Shown piece after piece: positions 47,901-58,496 of a stretch of 64,000 nucleotides of DNA. The notes below the pieces were generated by a model. That model saw only the letters and a program-made list of their open reading frames with translations. It was not told the DNA's origin and ran no database searches. A program made the position numbers and the translations under genes. How positions within the stretch are numbered: position 1 is the stretch's first letter; every line of letters starts with the position of its first letter. Origin of the DNA: Zingiber officinale (lineage: Eukaryota; Streptophyta; Magnoliopsida; Zingiberales; Zingiberaceae); assembly GCF_018446385.1 (NCBI RefSeq), contig NC_055989.1, positions 131,467,004 through 131,531,003 of the forward strand, written 5' to 3'.

Positions 47901-48318
47901 CCAGTGAGAGTTCCTATGTTTCATGTTTCAAATATTAGATTATTAGTTTCCTTATCATATTTATTCTTATCCAACTTATGGTGCAAGAACTCTTACCTAT
48001 TTAACACTACACCCAAGTTCTCATGAAGATGTAGCAATCGACCCTTGTTGAGACGTTATAATCAGACCCTGTAACGCGAACTCTTGCATATTTAGCACTA
48101 CACCCGATTTCTGGAGATGTAGCGGTCCTTGTTGAGACGTTACAGTCGGACCCTGCAACGCGTTCCTTCCGGGGAACAACTTAGCATTAACACAATAGTT
48201 TAATGGATCTATTCATTGAATATTTGTCATAGTTTTAACACTGACTGATAACTTACCACAAGCCTCCTCCTTTATCCGAGCTTGAGACTGACCATTACCG
48301 ATTGTCATGGCCGGAGTT
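44971..48318 (-). mobile_element. RTE-type LINE, near full length, inactivated
   Basis: 3,348 bp, flanked by an exact 21-bp duplication (44950-44970 and 48319-48339; starts AAAATATATATTCAAG). On the minus strand it begins with the CCGGCCATGACAATCGGTAA-type leader. The endonuclease region (QETKWVGEKAK, IISIYAP, LIRGNQMG) lies at 47500-47900, an endonuclease C-terminal and connector stretch at 47166-47501, and RT in broken frames to about 45800. The C-terminal part follows (RFKYLGLFLQ, KGKFYKIAVRPAMLCGAECW, RMLRWMCGHMR, REKVRVASIEEKL) at 45357-45755. The 3' end is CACCTAGTGGGATAAG plus a TTA/TTG-rich tail. Multiple stops and frameshifts are present. Family: plant RTE. Confidence 0.93.
44985..45165 (-). 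repeat. Duplicated 3' terminal module of the RTE element
   Basis: The conserved RTE 3' motif (plus strand: CCCACTAGGTGGGGTCGACT) occurs twice, near 44999 and near 45127. Each copy is followed in element orientation by a TTATTG-type simple tail. The inner copy lies before the true end that abuts the target duplication. Confidence 0.7.
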
Positions 48319-48339
48319 AAAATATATATTCAAGATATA

Positions 48340-49773
48340 TGAAAAAAATTATGTTGATTTTACTTGTTTTCGTGAACTATAAACTCCATTTAAATGAATA
48401 TATTGTAAATTATTAATCATAATATACCGTCTTTTTAAACAGAGTAATCTAAATAGCCACTATTTGAAAATTTTATATTTTATATTTATTTATTTTTATA
48501 ATAGTTTTCTTTTTTGATTTTTAATAAAGATAAAAAAGTCTCAACAAGTTAATAATATTAGTTTTATTTTTATTATCTTTTTAAATTTATGATTATTTTT
48601 AAAATGCAAATAAAAAGATTTTATGAACCCGAATAAAGTCTTTAATTTTGTGGAGTGATTTTTTATTTAAAAAAGGGTACAAAACAGGACTAAAAATGAG
48701 ACTTTACGTTGTTAAATAATGTATTAAAATTGAAAAAAAAAGTAATAAACATTATTTTTAATGACAAGTAATTAAAAAGAAAAAAAAACATATTTTGTGA
48801 ATTAAATTCTACAATAATAGTATTACCGAAACGATTTTTTTAAGAACCTTCCCCTTTGTGATTCGAAATTAAGGTACCCAAAACAAAAGGGGGAAGAACT
48901 AAACATAAAATTAATTTTATTTTAATTTTAATTGCAGTACATTGAACCAATATTCCAACTACAAAAATAAATCTTTTAGTACGGCTGCAGGACAGGCAAC
49001 ATGACCTCACCCCTGTACACAACAGGGCCCCACCGAATCTGATGGGCTCCGGCGTTTAGCGTGATGCGAGAAACCTGTGTTGCGCTCGCATTAGCGCACG
49101 GAATCCGTGCTAGTTGATTTTACTGTTGAAACGGCGTTTAGCTAAATGACTTAAAACCCCTCCTACCAAGCTGTAACATTACGAAACGTCTGGGGGGTAT
49201 TTACGTCATTCAGTCGCCCTCTCCCCATAAAAGGAGAGAAGAACAAATGGTGAGAGCGCTTTGCTCACTTTCTCTCTCGTTGCCGTCGTCGTCGACTTCA
49301 TCGACCGCCTCGCCGTCGGAATCCGCCGCCGCCTCGTAACGTCCTTGCTGATCTTAATGGCCCTCTTGTTTATTTTATCTGCCATATTGTTTTGATCTAG
49401 CTGCTGATCAGAAAGATCGATCTTTCTTCCATCAATTGGTTTGATCATCATTCTTACTCCGCAGCTCGGTTTTTAGATCTATTGAATCACTGATCGGAAA
49501 TGGGAAGTCTAAAAATTGGTATTTTAGTAGATCAGTCCACCCAGTGTGTAAGTTGAAGCACTAGGTTCGATTTCCCTTTTTCAATGGTTCTTGTTGATCG
49601 TTATATTCTGATATTTTCCTCTGGTGAAATAAGTTCTGTTTTTATTTATTTATTTTCTTTACCTTCATCGATGTTTATCCAACGTAGCTCGCATGGTTGT
49701 TCCCAATGACTAATAGAGATCGAGACAGTTTCAAGTTTGTTCCTTTTTTTATTATTATTGTTTGATCAGAAGG
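48340..49773 (+). promoter_or_regulatory. Upstream region, promoter and 5' UTR of the MYB/SANT gene
   Basis: 48340-48840 is AT-rich, with no gene. From about 49000 GC content rises. CATAAAAGG near 49226 is a plausible TATA box, followed by a CT-rich leader (CTCACTTTCTCTCTCGTTGC near 49263) that is normal for a plant 5' UTR. A GTAACG donor at about 49337 and a TTTGATCAG acceptor at 49761-49769 suggest a 5' UTR intron just before the ATG. Confidence 0.55.
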
Positions 49774-52700
49774 ATGAGCGACAGAGAGGAAAAAACGCAC
49801 AAGAGAAAGCGTTCAGAGAATAAATCAAGTTCTGTTAAAGATACGAGTGATGATAATGATTCATCTTTCGAGGTTCATGCGGAAGCAGCGTCGGCAACTC
49901 ATGTGCATTGCACTGATCAAGAAGATGAAAAGATTAATGATACGACGAGGGACAAAGACAACTTGGTGAGAAAACTAAAACTTTCTTGACTTATAACCTA
50001 TGTTTATTCAACTTCCTGACTAGCATGCATTTTACTTGATTTACATTAAGTTAGCAACACTTCTTGCAAAATAAATCCTATTTCTTAAGCTGTTTGTTTG
50101 GTACTGTTTAATTTGGTGCATTTATCTGTGATCTGTATATTTGTAGTTGTAGAATATACATATATGCATACCGATAAGATATTATTTCTTATTATGATGA
50201 AAGAAATGTTGGAGTTGAGGCTGCACTTGCACCATTTGTTTGGATCAACACAATTGCTCTAGTATTGATCACAATTCCTACTCTGTCTTTTATTTAAAAC
50301 AATTTTGGTGTTGCAGTTTGGTTTTAGTTTCTAAAGCATCTATTACAGTTCTCTTGCATTTCCTCCTAACTGCCTCGATTGAGTCTTTGGTTCCAGCTAG
50401 GCTATCAGCTCTTATAGTTCATGAACTCTGTCAACTCATTATACGATCATCATCGATGCTTCTTTGCAATCAGTAATTACTTTGAGCAATTCTGAACACC
50501 GTAAAACCAAACAACATCCGGTCTGATTTTGTTTGCTCTTCATAGTTCCTCAATGCGTCCGTGCGGTTGAACGATGGCAACTTTCATAGTTCCTCACTGC
50601 ATTCAGGGCAACTTTTTTCCTTCCTCCTACCTCTTTCAGCTTTTGTGAGGAGTTTGACATTCGTGCCAGACATGCATTGATTAATAGAGAGATAGATGAA
50701 CTCTACGTTTAAATGTATCATTCCATTGGTAGCGAATGGACCGATTGTATAATTTCCCATCAGCTTCTTCTACATTGCCTTATATATGTTTGTTAAGTGC
50801 ATTTACTAGCCTGTTCATGCATACTTTGTTGTACATTACAAGTAAAGAGTTATTAGTAGTAAAAATCTGCTAATATTGGAAAATATAAATCTAAGGATTC
50901 TACTAGGATATTTTCTTAGTAAGTCTATTTACTAATTGATTCATCAATCCCTCTTAATGAGGCAAAAATATTTATAGGTGGTAGAAATATTAACTCCAAA
51001 AAATATAAATTGTAACATATTCCAATAACAACTTTGTTGTAATAGAGAACTAAACTTTGTTGACTAAGGTCGAAGATCTCGTGTTCTATGGGTAAGATAT
51101 CAATCCCCTGCTAGATGAGATGAGCACCAAACAAAGAGGAAGGAAGATGCACATCAAAGAGGAAGGCTGAAGATGACACTTGAAACGAGATGGTCATGTG
51201 TCAATTTCAGTTAGCTAATGAAACGAGATGTTTCGACCATGTCAACTGAAACACCATGATTAGTATGCTCCACTCCTATGTATATTAAGTTGATTACACT
51301 TTTTTGAGCCATTGGCATTTGTTTGTAAGTGGCATTTGAGAGCAACTCATTCGAGTACATTTAAGATACTCGAAATAACTCTCACAAACAACGAAAAAGT
51401 TTTATAAATGAAGAGATTGTTAAAGTAAAGTTGTTCAAATATCACCCTAATGTAGGTTACGAAAGATTACGAGTGACAAATCACTACGGAAGTATCAGGT
51501 ATTCAAAGATAACCGATAAAATTGGAGCAATACAAAGAAGATATGCATTTCCATGAGTTGGGATAACACTCAAGGACTAAAATATTATGAGAGTTTATGG
51601 CTCAATATGCTCGCCTTAACTATAGAGGGTTGATAATATAAGTTTGGATTGTTAACTAATCTACCACTCAAAGTTATCAAAGCATTGGTCCTCGGAGGAA
51701 TGGCTATACCAAACCCACCACTAGTTATGGTCCTTGAAGTTATCAGAGTATGTTTGTCAAGATAGACAAAGCTCCAATTCACCCTCGGAGGAATGGCCAT
51801 TTCGGCAGGGGAGCTTACTCATATTGCTATAACTGGTTCAACTTTAACTCGCCTCTTGATGTCTATCCAGAGGGTGATCGAACATCGATGTCATCTTGAA
51901 GGGTGAGGCCCAATCTTGCCCAAGTAACGAGATACTATGATGTCATAATGAAGTCTCATATGAGATACTACTATAAATTATTAGTTTTGGCACTTTGCTA
52001 AATAAGACAAGCTCAAAATTTTGCCTTTTCGGTGCCATGAGTAAATACCAAGAGGGAATGAGCTATGATTATAGCTAATCCACCGCTTGTTATGGTGGAT
52101 TCTTCACCAAGGCATTAAACAAGCCATTTAATTATCCAAATCATTCTTGTTATTATAGTATACTTCATCATTCATATTGTATGATATGAGATGATATCTT
52201 TTAGATATAAACGAATGCATATCATACATATGAATCACTATTTAGAAGAATTGTGACATTCGGATTCGTTTAGATAGATTCAATAAGAATTTACTTTAAA
52301 TGATTCTAAAATAATCATTCAAAATTAAGCCCAACTCATTACAAGTAAACCTAATCCCATTAAGGCTTTAAATTAAACCTAATAAATCAAAAATTACAAC
52401 AAGAAGATATTACCATTAAGGCTATAAGATCTTTCTTTAGCCTCTCAACTTCTCATGGTTGTCTAAACATCGTGTATCACACTCGTGGATTCAGAGTTTC
52501 ATCATGGTGAAACATATACAACGGGCATCCAACTAGGCCTCTTGGCATCATATTGGAAAATAATTTTGAAAATGTTGATGATAATCCTTAATAGAAACAT
52601 TCAGTAACTCAACTTTATAATGTACGAGACTTGGTGGTTAACGTTGACGAAAAAAGACTACTTTGATTATGAAAGAAAATATCATCTTAAAAGGCCTTCT

Positions 52701-53245
52701 TGAGATTTTTATGAACTAAGATCGATCCATAGATAACGAGTGGATATTCGCCCATGAAGGACATAAGAAGATAGGGATCTCCTACCACTTCTTGATGCAA
52801 AAACGATACATAACTATGGTCATTAGAAATATTGTAAATCATTGTATTCTTTTTCTTCCCCGGGACCCCGCATGGCGGGAGTTTCGTGCACCGGGCCCAT
52901 TGTATTCTTTTTCTTGTGCATTGGTAGTAGTTATAATCCACACAATGCAATTATTCGCTATTTAGAACATGTCTTTCCATGAATAATATCCAATACGCAC
53001 AATGAACTCTAATCATAACACATACCCAAACATTTTATACCTAAATAGGAGACATGACTATTCCACCTACTAGTTTAGTAAGGGTTGCGATGCTCATAAG
53101 AAGACCCCTCATTTCTTAGAAGACTTGTGATTGTGAATAGGGACCTTCTTAACTTCATTGTAGGATGTAACTATTTGGACCATAAACTCATTATCATTTT
53201 GTTATTTAAGTATTGTAAATTTGGATACTTACTATACTATAGCGT

Positions 53246-53276
<31 letters not shown>

Positions 53277-56200
53277 AATATATACCAAGGGAGTAGAATT
53301 TTTTAGGATCCAATATGTAGGCATTGCCAAACTAGAAAGTGACTTAGCCACTACACTAATAGTATGTTGATGAGTGAACGATAAAGTTACGTACAAAAAG
53401 TCAATATGGAAACTCTTAACACCAACATTTGAAATCACTTCTTGTGTTGAGGATGCGACAAACTTGATGGCACTAATGAAGTATCGCGGTGGTGCTCATG
53501 GTGTGCCAATTAGGAGGAATTGAGGAGGGGAGACTAAGAAATAGGGAGGGACTTTAGATTTTGTCGACGACCTACAACTCACGAAGTTATTGAGGAAGCC
53601 ACTAATGAAATCCTAGCTCACAAAATGTTTCCTTGATGACCTCCATCTTGTAGGTCCTTCAGTGGAACCTTAGCTTGCAACACATACTAAAGGAAACCTT
53701 GTGAATTGATTGCCTCTAGTATTGTCTGTATTGATGAATTGTGTATGATAGTTAACTGACGGAATGGTAAATTTCACCTGCATTAATTGGTGCGGTTCAA
53801 AATTTTAAGCAACCCTTAGCAACCTATTAAAGGAAGTTTTAGTGGAGATTAAACATAAGCTTTTAAACTCTCTTCTTTAATAAGGAAAGAAAGAAGAACC
53901 ACCAAATATGATAATATAGACATTTGAAAGGATTCGAGGTAAATAATGATACATTAAAGTATGGAAAAGAAAAACATCCATTGATGTTTTCTTTGGAGTT
54001 GAAGTGGTATAACTAGTTTGGAATGAGCCGGTTTATATATCCTTGTAAAGTAATAGTGAGATACTTTGCTTTCAAGGAACATACGGAAAGACTGAATACA
54101 ATCTTAGCGATTAAATGCTACATGGTAACATTGAAAATTAAAGCATAAAATTATAGAAACATAGGTAAAATGGAAATAACATTTCAAGAGATACTATTCG
54201 TACACTATTGTATGACTTAAACTATTTGTCTAGGCCAAATTAAGACCCTATATAATCTTACTACATTGTATGAGCCTACGAGGTTTGTACTATTTTGTAG
54301 CTAACTTCTAGAAGATAAATGGAACTGAAGTTTCATGATTTTATTTATGTATTTGCCATGTTATAAATTGTTAAGTTCCGATGATATTAATTTTTACCTT
54401 CTTTTACTTAACATTGTCCGGTCTTTTTCTAATACACCACACATAGTTGATATATTCAACCTACTGAAGATGATTAGTTTCTAGTTGTCATCTCTTATGT
54501 TTGTAAATCATGTATGTTATGCATGAAAGATGTTATACAATTTGATTTACTGATAGTAGCTTTCACTTGATTAGTTAATGAGTAATGCAATATTCAAAGG
54601 TGTTTATAATCCTTATATTTTTTATTTTGAAAATGTTTAGAATTCTGATTATACTGTCATTAACTTTTATTCGAGCATTTTGGCCAATGGTTTAGAGTTA
54701 TCAAACTAGTGGTTAGCCTTATAATAGGAAATGGTAATGAAGTGGATCTAGTCATAGGTTCGGTTAGATGATGAGAAAATGATTTGTTGAATGATAAAAA
54801 CATAGCTATGTCAAAGGTCTACTGGTCGATGGATTTGCTAATGGTGATGATTATACTATAACAAGATGAGGTTAACTTGATTGAAGTTATGCTCTCCCTT
54901 ATCAAAGAGGCCTAGATGAATCCACTATATTTTTTTGGCCCTAAGCAAAGGATGATAATAAGTGTTGATTTTAAATATCATGAGTTTGACTTTTTAGACT
55001 TGTTGATGTCTGTTTTTTTTCCTATTTAGTCAATCACATTATTACTTGTTACCTGATAGCATTCCAATGAGGTGCCATAGCTATCGAGTTAACTACACAT
55101 GCGTCACATGGATTTATCTTGTAAGGTTTTCGATGTCAAAATCTGATATAGATTTCAACAATTTGGTACTATTTGATGTTATAATTTGAGGTATTTGTTC
55201 AACTAAGCTCCTTCAACAGACGAGATGATGACAAAAACTTATGTTCTAGCCGAGTATACCACTTGGTATACTAACACAATGATAATACAAAAAGGCTGAA
55301 ATCAGTATCGGAATAGTATTTCAAACTTTGCTCGGTAGGAAATACATATTGTACTGAAATGCCGTAAGACCTGACACTGGTAATTGATCCTACTAGCGCT
55401 GAACATGAAGAATCAAATGCTTTATGTAGTTGAATACATATACTTGGTTTTTCTCTTTTACATAAATTTTGGTTCTAGCATCTTCGACTTTATTGAATGC
55501 TAAATTCTAGGTTCTACATATTGCATCATGATATGTTCTGCTCTTATGCCATACTTAGTTCTCTAGATGTATTGATGATTTTTGTTTCTTGCCTACTTGT
55601 TCATGCATATTATTACTTAGGTTTACTCAGTGACAGGTACTTATCGATATGTTCTCGAAACAAGGATATGATGTTTGGTTCATGGTTATGGCCATATTAT
55701 ACCATTTTTGCCAAGGAGATAAACTTTCCTGGCTTGTGCAAATTTCTGATTCATCTAGTTGTGAAGTATCGAAGAACATGTATATATTCCTGATTAAAGG
55801 TTCTTTATAGGTTCCTGAAACTTCGGTTGGAGATCAATCGGGAGGCGCATTATGTGAGGATAAAAGTAATTTGAACCTTTCTCTCGAACTTGTTTCACCT
55901 ACAACAGCAACTGACAGAAATTCAGATGAACATCCATTTGGTGTCAACATTGAAATCATAGTGGAACCAAAGGATGCAACTCCAAATTATCCGCCCGATG
56001 AAGATAGTGAAACTAAGAACACTGAATCCGAGAAGAAGAACATTTCCAATAATGCAATAGATGGACCTTCACGGTCTAACACGGGAAAACTTCCTCTCGA
56101 TTATACGGAGACAACTGGACTGAATTTGTCTTTGTTTCCAACTGATTCAACTGCCCAAAGCCAAATCAATCAGGTGAACTCTAACATATGAAATGAATAT

Positions 56201-57184
56201 ATCGTTTTTCGCATTCTTATACAATAGTTTGCTTCCTTGATCCAGGAGGCATCTCAAGGATGCTTCATGCTGGTTCTGAAAGGAAAAGGAAAAGGAAAAG
56301 AAAAAGAAAAAGAAAAAGAAAAGGAAAAAGGAAAAGGAAAAGGAAAGGGAAAAAAGGTGCAAGTGAAACTTTTTGGTGTCACTTATGAAGTAGAACAACC
56401 TGAACAGGCGTCGGAGGTCTCTCAAGAATTTCCAGAGCCCATTGAAGCTTCTCAACAACAACAACAACAACAACAACCACTATCATGTTCAGATTTTGAG
56501 AACAAAGGCCATGTCGAAGGAAAAGCTCTGCAGCACTGCTTTGGAGAAGGCTCATCCTCATCGCGATCCTTGCTCGAAAACTCGCCTGAAAACTATCAGA
56601 GAGACCCAACTGAGTGGCTGGAAGAAGAATTGGACTGTCTTTGGGTGGGCGTGAGAAGACACGGCCAGCAAAGCTGGAACACTCTGTTAGCTGATCCAAA
56701 CCTTTCATTCAAGAGGTTCAGGGTCGCTGAGGATTTCAACAAGCAATGGGAGAAAGAATTGGCAAAGATTCTTAACGGTATGCTTTTCGATCCAAAAGGA
56801 CAACACTTTGCTTTTGTCGACAAACATAGAATTTCAACTGCAACTTTTTTTTTTCCCCTGAATCTAACAGGCATAATGATCCCCCATCCTATTTCTGTTA
56901 AACCTCCTCTAGCTCCTCCATTCGGGCGAGCTTTAGTGAGAACTGCCTGCCCGAACAACCGACAGCTGAACTCATCGCATGCCCGAATCCAGACGCATCA
57001 AACTTCAACAGGACCTTCAAAGAGCACTCTTCCACATTGGCTTGTCGACGCATTGAAGGCGAACCAAAAGAACTCGGAGCCTCCACCTTCATCTTCTTCT
57101 CCAAATGCTGCGGATCCAGGCTGTGGAGAAAATAAAAGGAAGCGACCGGCCTCTGATGAAGGCGTGGGCAGCAGTTACAACTAA
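49774..57184 (+). CDS. MYB/SANT-like protein related to the C-terminal part of CHR4/PKR1 (466 aa)
   Basis: Coding exons: 49774-49965, 55811-56173, 56246-56777, 56871-57184; phases close (1,401 nt). Exon 1 encodes a Lys/Asp/Ser-rich start (EEKTHKRKRSENK). Exon 2 has NLNLSLELV and VNIEIIVEPKD. Exon 3 has a Lys/Gly/Glu simple repeat (about residues 196-222), a poly-Gln run and the SANT-like segment EEELDCLWVGVRRHGQQSWN...FKRFRVAEDFNKQWEKE (about 305-361). Exon 4 has LPHWLVDALK and a KRKR basic patch. The SANT-like segment and the LPHWL motif resemble the C-terminal region of CHD3-type remodeler CHR4/PKR1, but no PHD, chromodomain or helicase is present in or near the gene. The role is therefore unknown; a nuclear DNA- or chromatin-associated protein is inferred. 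The first coding intron is 5.8 kb. Confidence 0.75.
52858..52897 (+). mobile_element. Severely 5'-truncated Au-like SINE
   Basis: A 40-bp GC-rich island, CCCCGGGACCCCGCATGGCG followed by GGAGTTTCGTGCACCGGGCC, matches my memory of the 3' end of Au-type tRNA SINEs. It is bounded by an exact 18-bp duplication, CATTGTATTCTTTTTCTT, at 52840-52857 and 52898-52915. Confidence 0.8.
53242..53276. repeat. (GT)/(GC)/(CA) microsatellite
   Basis: Alternating purine-pyrimidine run GCGTGCGTGCGCGCGCGC followed by (CA)n. It lies in an intron and has Z-DNA-prone composition. Confidence 0.9.
56279..56355 (+). repeat. Coding purine microsatellite
   Basis: A run of GGAAAA and GAAAAA hexamers on one strand, entirely purine, encodes alternating Lys-Gly and Lys-Glu in exon 3 of the MYB/SANT-like gene. 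A CAA run at about 56451-56476 encodes poly-Gln. The antisense frame rich in Leu/Phe/Ser is an artefact. Confidence 0.85.
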
Positions 57185-58496
57185 TAGAACTAGCCTGGTG
57201 AGGCCTCCGGCGATGACAAGGGCTGGCTGGCCGGCTGGGCGCGACAGGTCTCTGTTCTGAGTAATTTAAATTTATCATGCATTCTGGATGATGATAGCTT
57301 TGACAATTTGTGTTGGAACCTTTGAACATTCTGAACTTAGAATTTGTGTGAATTCAACTGCTCTTGAATAAATCATGAACTTTTTTTATAATCTCTAAGC
57401 TTAATTTCTGAATTCAGCATGAGATTTTACAGACATCTGATGAACCAATCAAACAGGGGATGATAGCTCTTATTGATATTCTCGGTATATTCTCTTTCGT
57501 TGACGATCCCCTCCAAGCCTTACTGTAAGCAAGCAAGCAATTTACCAATCAACGCTCACATTGCGTGTACCTACAACCGCTATATAACGTCCTCTTCCTG
57601 ATCCTCCTCCTCCTCCTCCTCCTCATTGCCGCCTCTTCCTCCCTCTCATCGGAGCATGAGATGTTATCATCATGAGATCGATTTAGGGTTTGAATTTCGA
57701 TAAAGTCAAGGTAAATGCCTCATTTATATGCTAGTCATTATTCCAAAGACTAGTAATCGTCCATGATTTACCTCGCGGATCCCCCTTTTCGAAGCCCTCG
57801 TCGCCTATTTGGGCGTTCGCTGCTGATTAGGTCTGGGTGAGATAATGCGCCGCCGATGGATCCGTCAACGGTGGCGAGCAAGGTGTAGAGAGGGGGCGGT
57901 CGGCCACCATCTCCGACCAGCTGTATACTTTCAAGGTCCTCGGACATCAAGGTGAGATCAGATCACTCATTGTCTTCGATTTTTTGCTTTTGGTATTACA
58001 ACTCTCCAATGTGAATCAGGCTAACTTCGAGCAAGGATTCTTTAGTTGAACTCTCCAATGTTGAAATAGATTATGATCATAATTAATTAATGATCTCTCC
58101 TAATTAACATTAGTGTATATATAGACATAAATTATGGTGGTAATCCATCATAATTAATTATCTCTTTCTTAATTAATATGTTAATGTATATAAATGAATA
58201 AGTTTATATGTAATAAAAAAATATAGAAAATTATATTATTCCTATTCTCTAAGTTTTAAGATGTCTCAGATGAATGCCTAGAACATGTATTATAGTATTA
58301 TCAGGGGTTTGAATCCTAGATGACTTTCTAGACTATGTAAAAATAGAGAATTTAGATTTTAGAAGTAATATGATTGTAATCTTAAAATAAAAGAATCATA
58401 AAGTAGAAGTAACAAATAGGATAAGGGAAGATATAATATCATTATTAGTTGGAGATGTGATTGAAGGTCTTTGATGGAGAATTTTAGGAAGTGCTC
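57185..58496. other. 3' flank of the MYB/SANT gene with a SINE remnant
   Basis: 57185-57450 is probably 3' UTR. A (TCC)n run lies near 57599-57626. 57655-57775 is a diverged copy of the SINE at 30450 (GATAAAGTCAAGGTAAATGC in common apart from one base). 57776-57960 is GC-richer and could be a gene fragment (a frame ending LYTFKVLGHQ before a GTGAGA donor), but I do not recognise it. 57960-58496 is AT-rich and unassigned. Confidence 0.5.

Larger units (their letters stand above)
49966..55810 (+). other. Long intron of the MYB/SANT-like gene
   Basis: 5,845 bp, AT-rich, with no convincing internal gene. It contains a 40-bp SINE stub with target duplication (52858-52897), a GT/GC/CA microsatellite (53242-53276), and an imperfect pair of about 95-bp repeats sharing CCTCGGAGGAATGGC (51690 and 51786). 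The stretch 51060-54000 looks foreign (low-complexity repeats and unassigned sequence), but I could not identify element ends. Confidence 0.55.

Noticed and set aside
56147-56708. Antisense frames with Leu and Val runs
   Set aside because: They are the complement of the coding purine and CAA microsatellites in the MYB/SANT-like gene.
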